A DNA stretch of 61,169 nucleotides. It comes from Shewanella sp. MBTL60-112-B2. GTDB lineage: Bacteria > Pseudomonadota > Gammaproteobacteria > Enterobacterales > Shewanellaceae. A program made the translations under genes and the position numbers. The stretch spans positions 1-61,169 of the forward strand of contig NZ_BPFA01000032.1 of assembly GCF_019655055.1 (NCBI RefSeq), read 5' to 3'. A model generated the notes under the pieces. That model made no database searches. It worked only from the letters and a program-made list of their open reading frames with translations, and was not told the DNA's origin. This document shows, in pieces, positions 1 to 8,438 of the stretch; the first letter of the stretch is position 1; each line of letters starts with the position of its first letter.

Positions 1-1
1 A

Positions 2-1066
2 GCACTTGGTAAGAGTGGTGCGTTAACAATACTAAAGCAATTTATAAAACATGCATCTTTAGATCATAGATATCATTATTTTTGTTTTATTCCCAAAGGT
101 CTCAATTTGCAAAAGTCAAACAATGTTTCTTTTGTAGAAGTTTCTAAGTTGGGTTGGTTTAAAAGAATCCTATGGGATAGTTATTTTTTTGAAAAACAGT
201 TAAAAACTCATGGTGTTAATCCCGTAAAAATTATCTCATTACAAAATACATCCATTAACTCTGACAAAGAACAAATAATATATCTTCACCAGCCTCTACC
301 CTTTTCTAGTGTGCGTTGGTCATTCCTTAAGAAAGAACAATTTAAACTATTTTTATATAAGCATTTTTATAAGTTTTTTATTTTACTATACGTTAGGAAT
401 AATACAGTTTTTGTTGTACAAACCAATTGGATGAAAAGTGCACTGTGTTCCACTTCTAATATTAATGAAAACAGAGTGCACGTAATAAAGCCAGATATAG
501 AACTTCCTAATGTTGTTCCTGATGATAATCCGAAAAAAACTGCAAGTATACATCATACTCTTCTTTATCCGGCAACACCGCTTTTTTACAAAAACCATCA
601 AATCATCTTGGATTCTCTCAAGATAATTAAAGCTAGAAATGAAATTAGTAATATAAAATTTCAAGTTACTTTTAAACCCGAGGAGTATAAATCATTTTCT
701 GAATCAGTGAACCAATATGGTTTAAATGATAATGTTGATTATTTAGGCACTATTCCTTATGGCGAACTTATACAGAAATATCAGTCAGCTTCAATGGTTC
801 TATTTCCTAGTTATGTCGAAACATTCGGTTTACCTTTGGCTGAAGGGGCTACTTTAAGAAAACCTGTGTTATGTAGCGATTTTCCATTTTCAAGAGATGT
901 ATTAAATGGTTATCCAGGAGCAACATATTTAGACTACAAAGACCCTCTTGCTTGGGCTGATGCAATTACTAATACATTAAATAAAATTAAATGTGATTCT
1001 TTACATAATGGGGACTTCACTTTTAAACCGTCCTCTTCATGGAAAGATTTTTTTAAATTAATATAG
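2..1066 (+). CDS. GT4-family glycosyltransferase, 5' end outside window
   Basis: The frame is open to the first bases of the window, so the N-terminus is missing; a TTG at 107 is only an internal codon. The part before it reads ALGKSGALTILKQF, which resembles the glycine-rich N-terminal loop of GT4 (GT-B fold) enzymes. The C-terminal half has the GT4 nucleotide-sugar signature ETFGLPLAE (E238 and E246 counted from the TTG), an EX7E motif. The enzyme probably adds one sugar to a lipid-linked O-antigen or capsule repeat unit at the cytoplasmic membrane. The gene is AT-rich like the next five genes and lies 8 bp before fnlA. Donor and acceptor cannot be told from sequence. Confidence 0.85.
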   Translation, partial: ALGKSGALTILKQFIKHASLDHRYHYFCFIPKGLNLQKSNNVSFVEVSKLGWFKRILWDSYFFEKQLKTHGVNPVKIISLQNTSINSDKEQIIYLHQPLPFSSVRWSFLKKEQFKLFLYKHFYKFFILLYVRNNTVFVVQTNWMKSALCSTSNINENRVHVIKPDIELPNVVPDDNPKKTASIHHTLLYPATPLFYKNHQIILDSLKIIKARNEISNIKFQVTFKPEEYKSFSESVNQYGLNDNVDYLGTIPYGELIQKYQSASMVLFPSYVETFGLPLAEGATLRKPVLCSDFPFSRDVLNGYPGATYLDYKDPLAWADAITNTLNKIKCDSLHNGDFTFKPSSSWKDFFKLI

Positions 1067-1074
1067 AGATTAAT

Positions 1075-2112
1075 ATGTTTAAAGATAAAATACTCTTAAT
1101 TACCGGTGGAACAGGATCTTTTGGTAATGCTGTATTGCGTAGATTTCTCGAATCAGAGATTAAAGAAATCCGTATTTTTTCTCGTGATGAAAAAAAACAA
1201 GATGATATGCGAAAGGCATTCTCCAATGATAAACTAAAATTTTACATTGGTGATGTTCGCGATCCACAAAGTATTTCAACAGCTATGCGTGGTGTTGATT
1301 ACGTATTCCATGCTGCTGCGCTTAAACAGGTGCCTTCTTGTGAGTTTTACCCATTAGAAGCTGTTAAAACTAATGTGTTGGGTACAGAGAATGTATTAGA
1401 GGCTGCAATCTACCACGGTGTAAGTCGGGTCGTTTGTTTGAGTACTGACAAAGCTGTATACCCAATCAACGCTATGGGTATTTCTAAAGCGATGATGGAA
1501 AAAGTGATTGTTGCTAAAAGCCGTAACTTAGAAGGCACTAATACGGTTATCTCGAGTACACGTTACGGAAACGTAATGGCTTCTCGTGGTTCAGTTATCC
1601 CATTATTTATCCGCCAAATTATTGAAGGAACTCCACTGACAATTACTGATCCATCAATGACTCGTTTTATGATGACATTAGATGATGCCGTGGATCTGGT
1701 TTTACATGCTTTTGAGTATGGCTCTAATGGTGATATTTTTGTGCAAAAAGCACCTGCAGCAACCATTGAAGTATTAACTCAGGCAATACTTGAGATGATC
1801 AACAAACCCGAACATAAAGTCAATGTGATTGGTACTCGACATGGTGAAAAATTATTTGAAGCCTTATGTAGTCGTGAAGAGATGTTTGTTGCACAAGACC
1901 AAGGTGAATATTACCGTATACCAGCTGATAATCGAGATTTAAATTATTCAAAATTCTTTGAAGAGGGCGATTCAGATTTATCCAAAGTTGAAGATTATAA
2001 TTCTCATAACACTGAACGACTTGACGTAGAAGCTATGAAGCAATTACTACGAAAATTAGATTTTATTAGAGAGATAGAGTCTGGAAATTTAATTGTTCCA
2101 GAAGGCGTTTAA
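1075..2112 (+). CDS. fnlA: UDP-GlcNAc 4,6-dehydratase/5-epimerase (FnlA/WbjB/CapE type)
   Basis: This extended SDR enzyme of 345 aa should convert UDP-D-GlcNAc to a UDP-4-keto-6-deoxy-L-hexosamine, the first step to UDP-L-FucNAc or UDP-L-QuiNAc. The NAD(P) loop TGGTGSFG is at residues 10-17. The block STDKAVYPINAMGISK (about 123-138) has Met where classical SDRs have the Tyr of YxxxK, as in the FlaA1/CapE group. Its length is typical. The next two genes encode a reductase and a 2-epimerase, so three pathway steps are in order. The start ATG follows the previous stop by 8 bp, with a weak purine-rich site. Confidence 0.93.
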   Translation: MFKDKILLITGGTGSFGNAVLRRFLESEIKEIRIFSRDEKKQDDMRKAFSNDKLKFYIGDVRDPQSISTAMRGVDYVFHAAALKQVPSCEFYPLEAVKTNVLGTENVLEAAIYHGVSRVVCLSTDKAVYPINAMGISKAMMEKVIVAKSRNLEGTNTVISSTRYGNVMASRGSVIPLFIRQIIEGTPLTITDPSMTRFMMTLDDAVDLVLHAFEYGSNGDIFVQKAPAATIEVLTQAILEMINKPEHKVNVIGTRHGEKLFEALCSREEMFVAQDQGEYYRIPADNRDLNYSKFFEEGDSDLSKVEDYNSHNTERLDVEAMKQLLRKLDFIREIESGNLIVPEGV

Positions 2113-2113
2113 A

Positions 2114-2986
2114 ATGAAAGTGTTGATTTTTGGTGCGACAGGAATGCTTGGTTATAGTCTCTTTACTAATTTAAGTGATTATAAACATTTACACGTATTT
2201 GGAACTGTTCGTAATGTAAATGAAAAAGAACGATTTTTTAAGAATTTAGAACATAAATTAATTGAACATGTTGATGTCACGGAAATTGCTAGTATTGAGC
2301 ATGCTATTCAGCAAGTTTCCCCTGACGTGGTATTGAATTGCGTAGGACTAATTAAACAACATGACGTTTCAAAACAAAATGTGTCAGCAATTGAAATTAA
2401 TTCGCTTTTACCACATAAGTTGGCAAGCTTATGCAACAAACACAATGCTCAATTGATTCACTTCTCGACAGATTGTGTTTTTGATGGCCAGAAAGGAAAT
2501 TATACAGAAAGTGATCTTCCAACAGCAACTGATCTTTATGGCAAGTCCAAATGTCTCGGTGAAGTCAACTACGATAGACATATTACGTTAAGAACTTCTA
2601 TTATAGGTCATGAACTAGTCACATCAGTGAGCTTGATTGATTGGTTTTTGAGCCAAAATGGTGAGGTAAATGGTTTCTCCAAGGCTATATTTTCTGGGTT
2701 GCCAACTTCCTATATTGCAAAGATACTAGTAGATAACGTTTTTGAAAAAACAGATTTAACAGGCCTATACCATTTATCTGTAGAACCTATCGATAAGTTT
2801 TCGCTAGTTTCTTTGGTTGCAGAGATATATGGCAAAGAAATAACTATTAATCCAAGCGCTGACCTAGTGATTGACCGTTCGTTGGATTCAACTCGTTTTA
2901 GAGAGTTGACAGGCTTTGTCCCCCCGACATGGCGTGAGTTGGTTGAATATATGCGTAAAGATTACTTGAAGAGGTATACATCATGA
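2114..2986 (+). CDS. RmlD-like SDR reductase of UDP-N-acetyl-L-hexosamine synthesis, no cupin domain
   Basis: The product is a 290-aa SDR reductase with FGATGMLG at residues 6-13, FSTDCVFDG near 117 and YGKSK at 142-146. It should reduce the 4-keto product of FnlA. WbjC/CapF enzymes (about 370 aa) carry a C-terminal cupin that does 3-epimerisation on the way to UDP-L-FucNAc. This protein ends after the SDR fold, like the WbvR/QnlA reductases used for UDP-L-RhaNAc and then UDP-L-QuiNAc. I therefore favour L-QuiNAc, by inference. The ATG at 2114 is chosen because it lies just past the fnlA stop; an in-frame codon at 2093 would overlap fnlA. It overlaps the next gene by an ATGA. Confidence 0.85.
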   Translation: MKVLIFGATGMLGYSLFTNLSDYKHLHVFGTVRNVNEKERFFKNLEHKLIEHVDVTEIASIEHAIQQVSPDVVLNCVGLIKQHDVSKQNVSAIEINSLLPHKLASLCNKHNAQLIHFSTDCVFDGQKGNYTESDLPTATDLYGKSKCLGEVNYDRHITLRTSIIGHELVTSVSLIDWFLSQNGEVNGFSKAIFSGLPTSYIAKILVDNVFEKTDLTGLYHLSVEPIDKFSLVSLVAEIYGKEITINPSADLVIDRSLDSTRFRELTGFVPPTWRELVEYMRKDYLKRYTS

Positions 2987-4113
2987 AAAAGCTTAAAGTA
3001 GTAACGGTAGTCGGGACTAGGCCTGAAATTATTCGATTATCATGTACTATTGCTAAACTCGACCTACACTGCGAACATATTTTGGTACACACTGGCCAAA
3101 ACTATGATTTTGAACTTAATCAGATATTTTTTGATGACTTAGGTATTCGCTCTCCTGATTATTTTCTCGAGTGTGCAGGTACAACTTCTGCTGACACAAT
3201 GGCCCAAGTTATTAGCAAATCAGATAAATTGTTTGAAGAGTTAAAACCTGAAGCTGTACTTATTTTGGGGGATACTAATAGCGCTTTAGCTGCAATTTCA
3301 GCAAAACGGAAAAAGATCCCTATCTTCCATATGGAAGCCGGAAATCGTTGCTTTGACTTGCGTGTTCCTGAAGAAATTAATCGTAAAATAGTCGACCATA
3401 TTTCAGACGTTAATATGCCTTATAGTGATATTGCACGTAATTACTTGTTACGAGAAGGAGTAAGTCCTGAGCTTATCGTAAAAACTGGCAGCCCAATGGA
3501 TGAAGTGCTGACCTTCTATAGAAATAAAATTCAAGAATCTGAGGTGTTGATTCGTCTCTCTTTGGAAAGAGATAAGTATTTCCTCGTTAGTGTTCATAGA
3601 GAAGAGAATGTTGATTCTGAAAAAAATATCTATGCGTACGTAGAAGTCTTGAATACAATTGCAAGTAAATACGACATACCTATTATTGTTTCAACTCATC
3701 CAAGAACTCGTAAGAAAATTGAAGCACTCAATTTGGAGTTCGATAGTAGAGTACAACTATTAAAGCCGCTAGGCTTTAGTGATTATGTTCACTTACAGAA
3801 AGAGGCAAAAGTAGTACTTAGTGATAGTGGTACTATCACAGAAGAGTCTTCTATTCTTAACTTTCCTGCAATTAATATTCGTGAAGCTCAAGAGAGACCG
3901 GAGGGTTTTGAAGAGGGGGCTGTTATGTTTACAGGAATGTGTGTGAACCGAATTCTTCAGGCAATTGAGATACTAGAGACTCAACCTCGAGGAGAAGTTC
4001 GATTGATTAATAAAGTTCAGGATTACATCGCACCTAATGTTTCTGATAAGGTTTTACGTACTATTTTAAGCTATACCGATTATGTGAATCGTGTTATTTG
4101 GAAGAAGTATTAA
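2983..4113 (+). CDS. fnlC: UDP-N-acetyl-hexosamine 2-epimerase (FnlC/WbjD/QnlB, WecB-like)
   Basis: This non-hydrolysing UDP-GlcNAc 2-epimerase family member is 376 aa, the usual size. Family blocks visible are VGTRPEIIRL near the N-terminus, MEAGNRCFDLRVPEEINRK, SVHREENVD and LSDSGTITEESS. In this context it is the last step, inverting C2 of the UDP-6-deoxy-L-hexosamine made by the two genes before it. The product is UDP-L-FucNAc if a 3-epimerase acts, or UDP-L-QuiNAc if not. It starts in an ATGA overlap with the reductase, and its TAA shares one base with the ATG of wbuB, so the operon is translationally coupled. Confidence 0.92.
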   Translation: MKKLKVVTVVGTRPEIIRLSCTIAKLDLHCEHILVHTGQNYDFELNQIFFDDLGIRSPDYFLECAGTTSADTMAQVISKSDKLFEELKPEAVLILGDTNSALAAISAKRKKIPIFHMEAGNRCFDLRVPEEINRKIVDHISDVNMPYSDIARNYLLREGVSPELIVKTGSPMDEVLTFYRNKIQESEVLIRLSLERDKYFLVSVHREENVDSEKNIYAYVEVLNTIASKYDIPIIVSTHPRTRKKIEALNLEFDSRVQLLKPLGFSDYVHLQKEAKVVLSDSGTITEESSILNFPAINIREAQERPEGFEEGAVMFTGMCVNRILQAIEILETQPRGEVRLINKVQDYIAPNVSDKVLRTILSYTDYVNRVIWKKY

Positions 4114-5345
4114 TGCATTTAGCATTAGTTATTGATGATTACCTGCCACACAGTACGCGTGTGGCAGCAAAAATGTTTCATGAACTTGCTGTTGAATTGC
4201 AGAGCATGGGCTGTGTAGTTACTGTTATTACTCCTCACTTCTACGAAAAGAATGACTTTATTGAAGAGGTTTATGACGGTATAAAGGTGTGGCGTTTTAG
4301 TTCCGGCCCCATTAAGGACATAGGAAAAGTAAAGAGAGCTATAAATGAGACACTTCTTTCTAGTCGTGCTTGGAAGTCGATAAAACACAAGGTTGAAGCT
4401 AAAACATTTGATGGTGTTATTTATTACTCACCCTCAATTTTTTTTGGGGGGGTAGTCGCGAACCTTAAGCAAAGGTGTAGCTGCCCAGCATATCTGGTGC
4501 TAAGAGACTTCTTCCCGCAATGGATTATAGATGCCGGTATGATTAAAGAGGGGTCATTGATTGAGCGTTATTTCAGATACTTCGAACGACACTCTTATAA
4601 TCAAGCTGACATGATAGGTATTATGTCAGAAAAAAACATGGCTTTATTTAATAAAAGTACCAAATCTCGATATCAAGCTCAAATACTACGCAATTGGGCT
4701 GCTCTAATCCCATATGAACTATCGAATAAGCATAATTCAATAAGGCGCAAACTGAATATACAAGATAAAGTGATTTTCTTTTACGGTGGAAATATTGGAC
4801 ATGCGCAGGACATGGCCAATCTTATGCGTCTTGCTAAGAGTATGCTGCCTTACATAGATGCTCATTTTCTTTTTGTGGGGCAAGGTGACGAAGTTGAATT
4901 GATTAACAATCTTGTAACTGAGTGGTCATTGACCAACGTAAGCTACTTACCATCCGTTAACCAATCAGAATTTAAGGATATTTTAGCTGACATTGACGTT
5001 GGACTTTTCTCGTTATCTGCAAAGCACACCGCTCATAACTTTCCTGGTAAGTTATTAGGCTATATGGTTCAGTCTTTGCCAATTTTAGGGAGTGTCAATG
5101 AAGGAAATGATTTACAAGAGTTAGTTAACGAGCATGGTGCCGGACTTATTACTGTTAACGGTGAAGATGAGCAGTTCTTAAAAAATGCTATTTCCTTATT
5201 TCAAAATGCTATATATAGAAAAACCGTTGGACAAAAGGCATACACGCTACTTGAACATGAATTTTCAGTTAATTCGATCGCTACAAATATTTTGGATAAA
5301 TTAAAGGGTAATCATGAAAGTTCTGGGAAAAGAATTGCTAGATAA
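4113..5345 (+). CDS. wbuB: WbuB-like GT4 glycosyltransferase
   Basis: The product is a GT-B fold transferase of 410 aa. In E. coli O-antigen clusters WbuB follows the FnlA pathway genes and is assigned the transfer of L-FucNAc or L-QuiNAc; the gene order here is the same. Visible features are an N-terminal LALVIDDYLPHSTRVAAKM block, a central FFYGGNIGHAQDM loop, and LFSLSAKHTAHNFPGKLLGYM in the C-terminal sugar-nucleotide region. The ATG at 4113 overlaps the previous stop as TAATG, so I prefer it to the in-frame codon at 4098. It probably acts on the cytoplasmic face of the inner membrane. Confidence 0.87.
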   Translation: MHLALVIDDYLPHSTRVAAKMFHELAVELQSMGCVVTVITPHFYEKNDFIEEVYDGIKVWRFSSGPIKDIGKVKRAINETLLSSRAWKSIKHKVEAKTFDGVIYYSPSIFFGGVVANLKQRCSCPAYLVLRDFFPQWIIDAGMIKEGSLIERYFRYFERHSYNQADMIGIMSEKNMALFNKSTKSRYQAQILRNWAALIPYELSNKHNSIRRKLNIQDKVIFFYGGNIGHAQDMANLMRLAKSMLPYIDAHFLFVGQGDEVELINNLVTEWSLTNVSYLPSVNQSEFKDILADIDVGLFSLSAKHTAHNFPGKLLGYMVQSLPILGSVNEGNDLQELVNEHGAGLITVNGEDEQFLKNAISLFQNAIYRKTVGQKAYTLLEHEFSVNSIATNILDKLKGNHESSGKRIAR

Positions 5346-5721
5346 CCTTCTAGGCGATGCTAAGGCCTCACCTAGAAGGCGAGCACACCTTAACTTACAC
5401 AAAACTTTTGATGACAAGGTTCAACGATTATTTATAGCTTTGTCTAAAGGCAGTTATGTCGAACCTCATTATCATGAGTTACCTCATCAGTGGGAGATGT
5501 TCGTCGTTATCAATGGCGTTATAAGGGTTACCGTTTACAATTCTGACGGAAGTAAGTTAAAAGAGTTACTTGTTGGAGATGGGGAAGAGTGTCGGGCTAT
5601 TGAATTTCAACCTTTTGACATACATAGCGTTGAATGTATTTCAGACGATGCACTTATGCTTGAGGTAAAAGAAGGAGCTTTTGATCCCGATTTTGCTAAG
5701 GTGTTACTCACCTCTGGCTAG
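5314..5721 (+). CDS. wbuC: WbuC-family cupin metalloprotein
   Basis: This small 135-aa cupin overlaps the end of wbuB by 32 bp and has an AAAGGG ribosome site. The metal-binding cupin signature EPHYHELPHQWEMF is present, with a matching second cupin strand near FQPFDIHSVE. WbuC is regularly the last gene of fnl/qnl clusters, but its reaction is not established. Because the adjacent reductase lacks the cupin epimerase domain of WbjC/CapF, a role in sugar epimerisation can be imagined; this is inference only. It is the last gene of the unit, and a terminator hairpin lies about 230 bp downstream. Confidence 0.88.
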   Translation: MKVLGKELLDNLLGDAKASPRRRAHLNLHKTFDDKVQRLFIALSKGSYVEPHYHELPHQWEMFVVINGVIRVTVYNSDGSKLKELLVGDGEECRAIEFQPFDIHSVECISDDALMLEVKEGAFDPDFAKVLLTSG

Positions 5722-5901
5722 CAAGGACTTTAATTGGCATTAAATACAACTGCCAGTAAATGTATATTCAATCTAGTTTCTCATTTTAAGTGTAACTAGG
5801 AGTAACCTAATCTGGTTTGAGTGAATATTGCATCAGTAAATGGTAAAGCCTCGTCAACCTATTAGTTTTAGCTGTTTGTACTATGTGATGCATTAGCCCC
5901 T

Positions 5902-5931
5902 TTGACTATATTTAAAAATACCATGTATATA
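5902..5931 (+). promoter_or_regulatory. Sigma-70-like promoter upstream of wecA-like gene
   Basis: A TTGACT box (5902-5907) and a TATATA box (5926-5931) are separated by 18 bp. It points toward the wecA-like gene but lies before the 5952-5983 hairpin, so transcripts starting here must pass that hairpin. Assigned by consensus only. Confidence 0.5.
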
Positions 5932-5951
5932 ACCCGTTTTATAGTTAATTC

Positions 5952-5983
5952 AGCACTACTATCGTCAATAGTAGTGCTTTTTT
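5952..5983 (+). terminator. Rho-independent terminator
   Basis: A perfect 11-bp stem (5952-5962 with 5968-5978), a 5-nt loop CGTCA and a T run to 5983. It would end the fnlA-wbuC transcript. Since a promoter lies just upstream, it could also attenuate transcription into the wecA-like gene. Confidence 0.85.
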
Positions 5984-6012
5984 GGTAAAAATGGCCTTTC
6001 TACTATCAATAG

Positions 6013-6054
6013 TTATCCATTATCCATTATCCATTATCCATTATCCATTATCCA
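6013..6054 (+). repeat. Six tandem copies of heptamer TTATCCA
   Basis: Six exact copies of TTATCCA fill 6013-6054 and end 11 bp before the ATG at 6066. The open frame continues upstream through the repeat, where it reads as HYPLSI-like peptides. A gain or loss of one unit would shift that upstream frame and change leader length. Whether copy number varies is unknown. Confidence 0.95.
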
Positions 6055-6065
6055 TTGAGATTGAT

Positions 6066-7142
6066 ATGTCCTTAAGTTTATGTTTTGCATTTATCGCTTC
6101 ATTTTCTAGCTTGTTGACTCTTCGAAAGTTTGCTAAGCGAATTGGGCTAGTGGATAAGCCTAATGAGCGAAAGCACCATGAAGGTCAGATCCCACTCATT
6201 GGCGGTATTTCTATATTTCTTAGCCTTTTATTTACGCTATTGCTTTTCACACCTCTGGATAAAAATGTAGTGCTGTATATTTGTTGCTCTACTGTTTTGG
6301 TTGGCTTGGGAGCTATTGATGACAGGTTCGATATTAGCTTCAAAGTTCGTCTAGTTATTCAGGCAGCTATTTCACTCGCTATGATTCTTGTTGGTGAGAA
6401 AAGTTTACATAATCTTGGTTGCTTAATGGGCAGTGAAGTTATTCAGCTTCCTTTGCTCGTAAGTTACTTAGTAACCATATTAGGGGTTATTGGTGCAATC
6501 AATGCCTTTAATATGGTTGATGGTATCGATGGTTTACTTGGCGGCTTGGCATCAGTCACTTTTGGTGCGTTAGGCGTGTTATTTTATCAAAGTGGTAACA
6601 CTGAGTTAGCTAAATACTGTTTGTTGATAGTAGTTGCTATTTTACCTTATATATTGCTCAATTTAGGGATTCCTCTAGGGCAACGTTTTAAGGTATTCAT
6701 GGGGGACGCTGGTAGTATTTTTATTGGCTTTACTGTGATCTGGCTATTAATTGAAGCTAGTCAGGGAGCAAGGTCGAATGCTATTCGACCTGTTACAGCA
6801 CTCTGGTTAATTGGTCTACCTCTAATGGATATGGTTTGCATTATGGTGAGGCGGATGAGGAAGGGACAATCGCCATTTAAACCAGATAGAGAGCATTTAC
6901 ACCATATTTGTCAGCGTATCGGTTTTTCTTCTCGTAGTTCGTTATTGGTTATCTGCCTAATGGCTAGCATTATGGCGGGTGTTGGTATTTGGTCCGAGCT
7001 ACATTCTGTTAATGAAACCATTATGTTTGTTGCCTTTTTAATAGCGTTTGCCATTTATTTTTACGTTATAGCTTACATTTGGAAAATTACTGCCTTCATT
7101 AAGAAGAAAGTTAAGGTTCCTGTTAGTTCGCTAAATTCATAG
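6066..7142 (+). CDS. wecA: WecA-type undecaprenyl-phosphate sugar-1-phosphate transferase (copy 1)
   Basis: This polytopic membrane enzyme of 358 aa starts a polysaccharide by moving a sugar-1-phosphate (usually GlcNAc-1-P) from its UDP form to undecaprenyl phosphate. Family motifs are GLVDKPNERKHH, the acidic pair in GAIDDRFD, NAFNMVDGIDGLLGG, FMGDAGS and EHLHH near the C-terminus, set among about eleven hydrophobic segments. I chose the ATG at 6066 because WecA proteins begin just before the first membrane segment; a longer frame from 5982 would translate the heptamer repeat. A second homologue follows 176 bp downstream. Confidence 0.88.
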   Translation: MSLSLCFAFIASFSSLLTLRKFAKRIGLVDKPNERKHHEGQIPLIGGISIFLSLLFTLLLFTPLDKNVVLYICCSTVLVGLGAIDDRFDISFKVRLVIQAAISLAMILVGEKSLHNLGCLMGSEVIQLPLLVSYLVTILGVIGAINAFNMVDGIDGLLGGLASVTFGALGVLFYQSGNTELAKYCLLIVVAILPYILLNLGIPLGQRFKVFMGDAGSIFIGFTVIWLLIEASQGARSNAIRPVTALWLIGLPLMDMVCIMVRRMRKGQSPFKPDREHLHHICQRIGFSSRSSLLVICLMASIMAGVGIWSELHSVNETIMFVAFLIAFAIYFYVIAYIWKITAFIKKKVKVPVSSLNS

Positions 7143-7243
7143 CTTGCTAGCAGCTCTTATTCTGGTAAGTAAATCGTTTCAGCATAATCACAAGTGTCAT
7201 TTTCGGTCGGCAGACGTAAGTTCATATTAATGTATTTGATAGC

Positions 7244-7252
7244 TGTTATAAT
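7244..7252 (+). promoter_or_regulatory. Extended -10 promoter element before second wecA
   Basis: TGTTATAAT fits the TGnTATAAT extended -10 pattern and lies about 67 bp before the second wecA start. No good -35 box is seen at 17 bp, as is usual for extended -10 promoters. Confidence 0.4.
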
Positions 7253-7318
7253 CGTGGGATTAGTTGTAAACTTGGACATTAAAATGAATGATTACCGCTT
7301 GTACTTAAGGATAAGAAA

Positions 7319-8365
7319 ATGAGTTTAATCGAGCCATTCTTTATGGCATTTTTATTGAGCTTTGTTGCGATTAAATTTACAGCGCCTTACGCTGCTAAGG
7401 TAGGGTTGGTCGACCTACCAAATGCCCGTAAAGTTCATGATGGTGCTGTGCCACTAATTGGTGGTATTGGCATTTTTTTTAGTGTATTACTTGCTTCGTC
7501 AGTTTTCATTGAGTACAGCAGAACCCTAAACCTTTACCTTATCTCTGCAGCGCTAATTTTGTTTATCGGTGTTCTTGATGATCGTTACGATCTATCAGTA
7601 CGTTTGCGAATCGCGGCTCAGGTAATAACGGCATCTATCTTGATCTTTGGTGCAGAATCTTATCTGACCTCACTAGGGAGCATCTTGTTCTTTTTTGAGT
7701 TAAAACTCGGTTATATAGGAGTTCTAATAACGGTATTAGCCGTAATAGGCTCTATCAATGCGTTTAACATGGTCGACGGTATAGACGGTCTTGCTGGAGT
7801 GCTCAGTATTGTAACGTTTTCCTCATTAGCTTTCTTATTTTACCAAGCGCAAAACTCCTGGACAATCTTACCTATATTGTTCATCGCTGCTATCTCAGCA
7901 TATCTTTTTTTTAATTTACGTTGGCCATTTAGTTCGTTACAAAAAGTTTTTATGGGTGATGCTGGTAGTATGTTAATTGGTCTGACAGTTGTTTGGTTGT
8001 TGGTGATTGGTACTGAGTCAGATAATCCAGCATTTTCCCCTGTTACAGCACTTTACTTAATTGCTATCCCTTTAATGGATATGGCGGCAATTATGTATCG
8101 AAGAGTTAAAAAAGGCCATTCTCCTTTTAAACCAGACCGGGACCATCTTCATCATATATTTGAACGTGCGGGTTATAGCCGTAAACAAACTTTAGTTAGA
8201 ATTTCTATGTTGTCAGCAATCCTTGCTACGATTGGTATTTCTGGCGAATTATTCGTAGTTCCAGAATACATTATGTTTATAGGATTTTTAGCTGTTTTTG
8301 CAACATATAATTGGGCTTTAGCTCATGTATGGCAAATCTTAACGTGGATTAGACGTACTTCTTGA
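7319..8365 (+). CDS. wecA: WecA-type undecaprenyl-phosphate sugar-1-phosphate transferase (copy 2)
   Basis: The product is a 348-aa polytopic paralogue of the preceding enzyme. It keeps GLVDLPNARKVHDG, GVLDDRYD, NAFNMVDGIDGLAG, FMGDAGSMLIG and DHLHHIFERAG, so it should be an active initiating transferase. An AAGGA ribosome site precedes the ATG. It has a candidate promoter of its own and a strong terminator after the stop, so it looks like a single-gene unit. The two copies differ throughout and are not a recent duplication. One may serve O-antigen and the other another polymer; which does what is not visible. Confidence 0.9.
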   Translation: MSLIEPFFMAFLLSFVAIKFTAPYAAKVGLVDLPNARKVHDGAVPLIGGIGIFFSVLLASSVFIEYSRTLNLYLISAALILFIGVLDDRYDLSVRLRIAAQVITASILIFGAESYLTSLGSILFFFELKLGYIGVLITVLAVIGSINAFNMVDGIDGLAGVLSIVTFSSLAFLFYQAQNSWTILPILFIAAISAYLFFNLRWPFSSLQKVFMGDAGSMLIGLTVVWLLVIGTESDNPAFSPVTALYLIAIPLMDMAAIMYRRVKKGHSPFKPDRDHLHHIFERAGYSRKQTLVRISMLSAILATIGISGELFVVPEYIMFIGFLAVFATYNWALAHVWQILTWIRRTS

Positions 8366-8385
8366 TCGTTTGATTTATATCATAC

Positions 8386-8412
8386 AAAAAATCCCCGAAT
8401 GGGGATTTTTTG
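8386..8412 (+). terminator. Rho-independent terminator
   Basis: An 11-bp stem (8386-8396 with 8401-8411), a 4-nt loop GAAT and a T-rich tail, 20 bp after the second wecA stop. The A-rich left arm may let it work in both directions. Confidence 0.88.
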
Positions 8413-8438
8413 TTTTTAAATGTGTTTGAACACGGGTG

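Larger units (their letters stand above)
5722..6065. other. Gene-free stretch between wbuC and first wecA-like gene
   Basis: No gene is seen in these 344 bases. It holds, in order, featureless AT-rich DNA, a sigma-70-like promoter (5902-5931), a Rho-independent terminator hairpin (5952-5983) and a six-copy heptamer repeat (6013-6054) just before the next start codon. Confidence 0.8.

Noticed and set aside
2093..2113. Earlier start for the RmlD-like reductase
   Set aside because: It overlaps fnlA and adds seven residues before a normal SDR N-terminus at the ATG 2114.
5982..6065. Longer start for the first wecA-like gene
   Set aside because: It would translate the heptamer repeat and the WecA family starts just before the first membrane segment.
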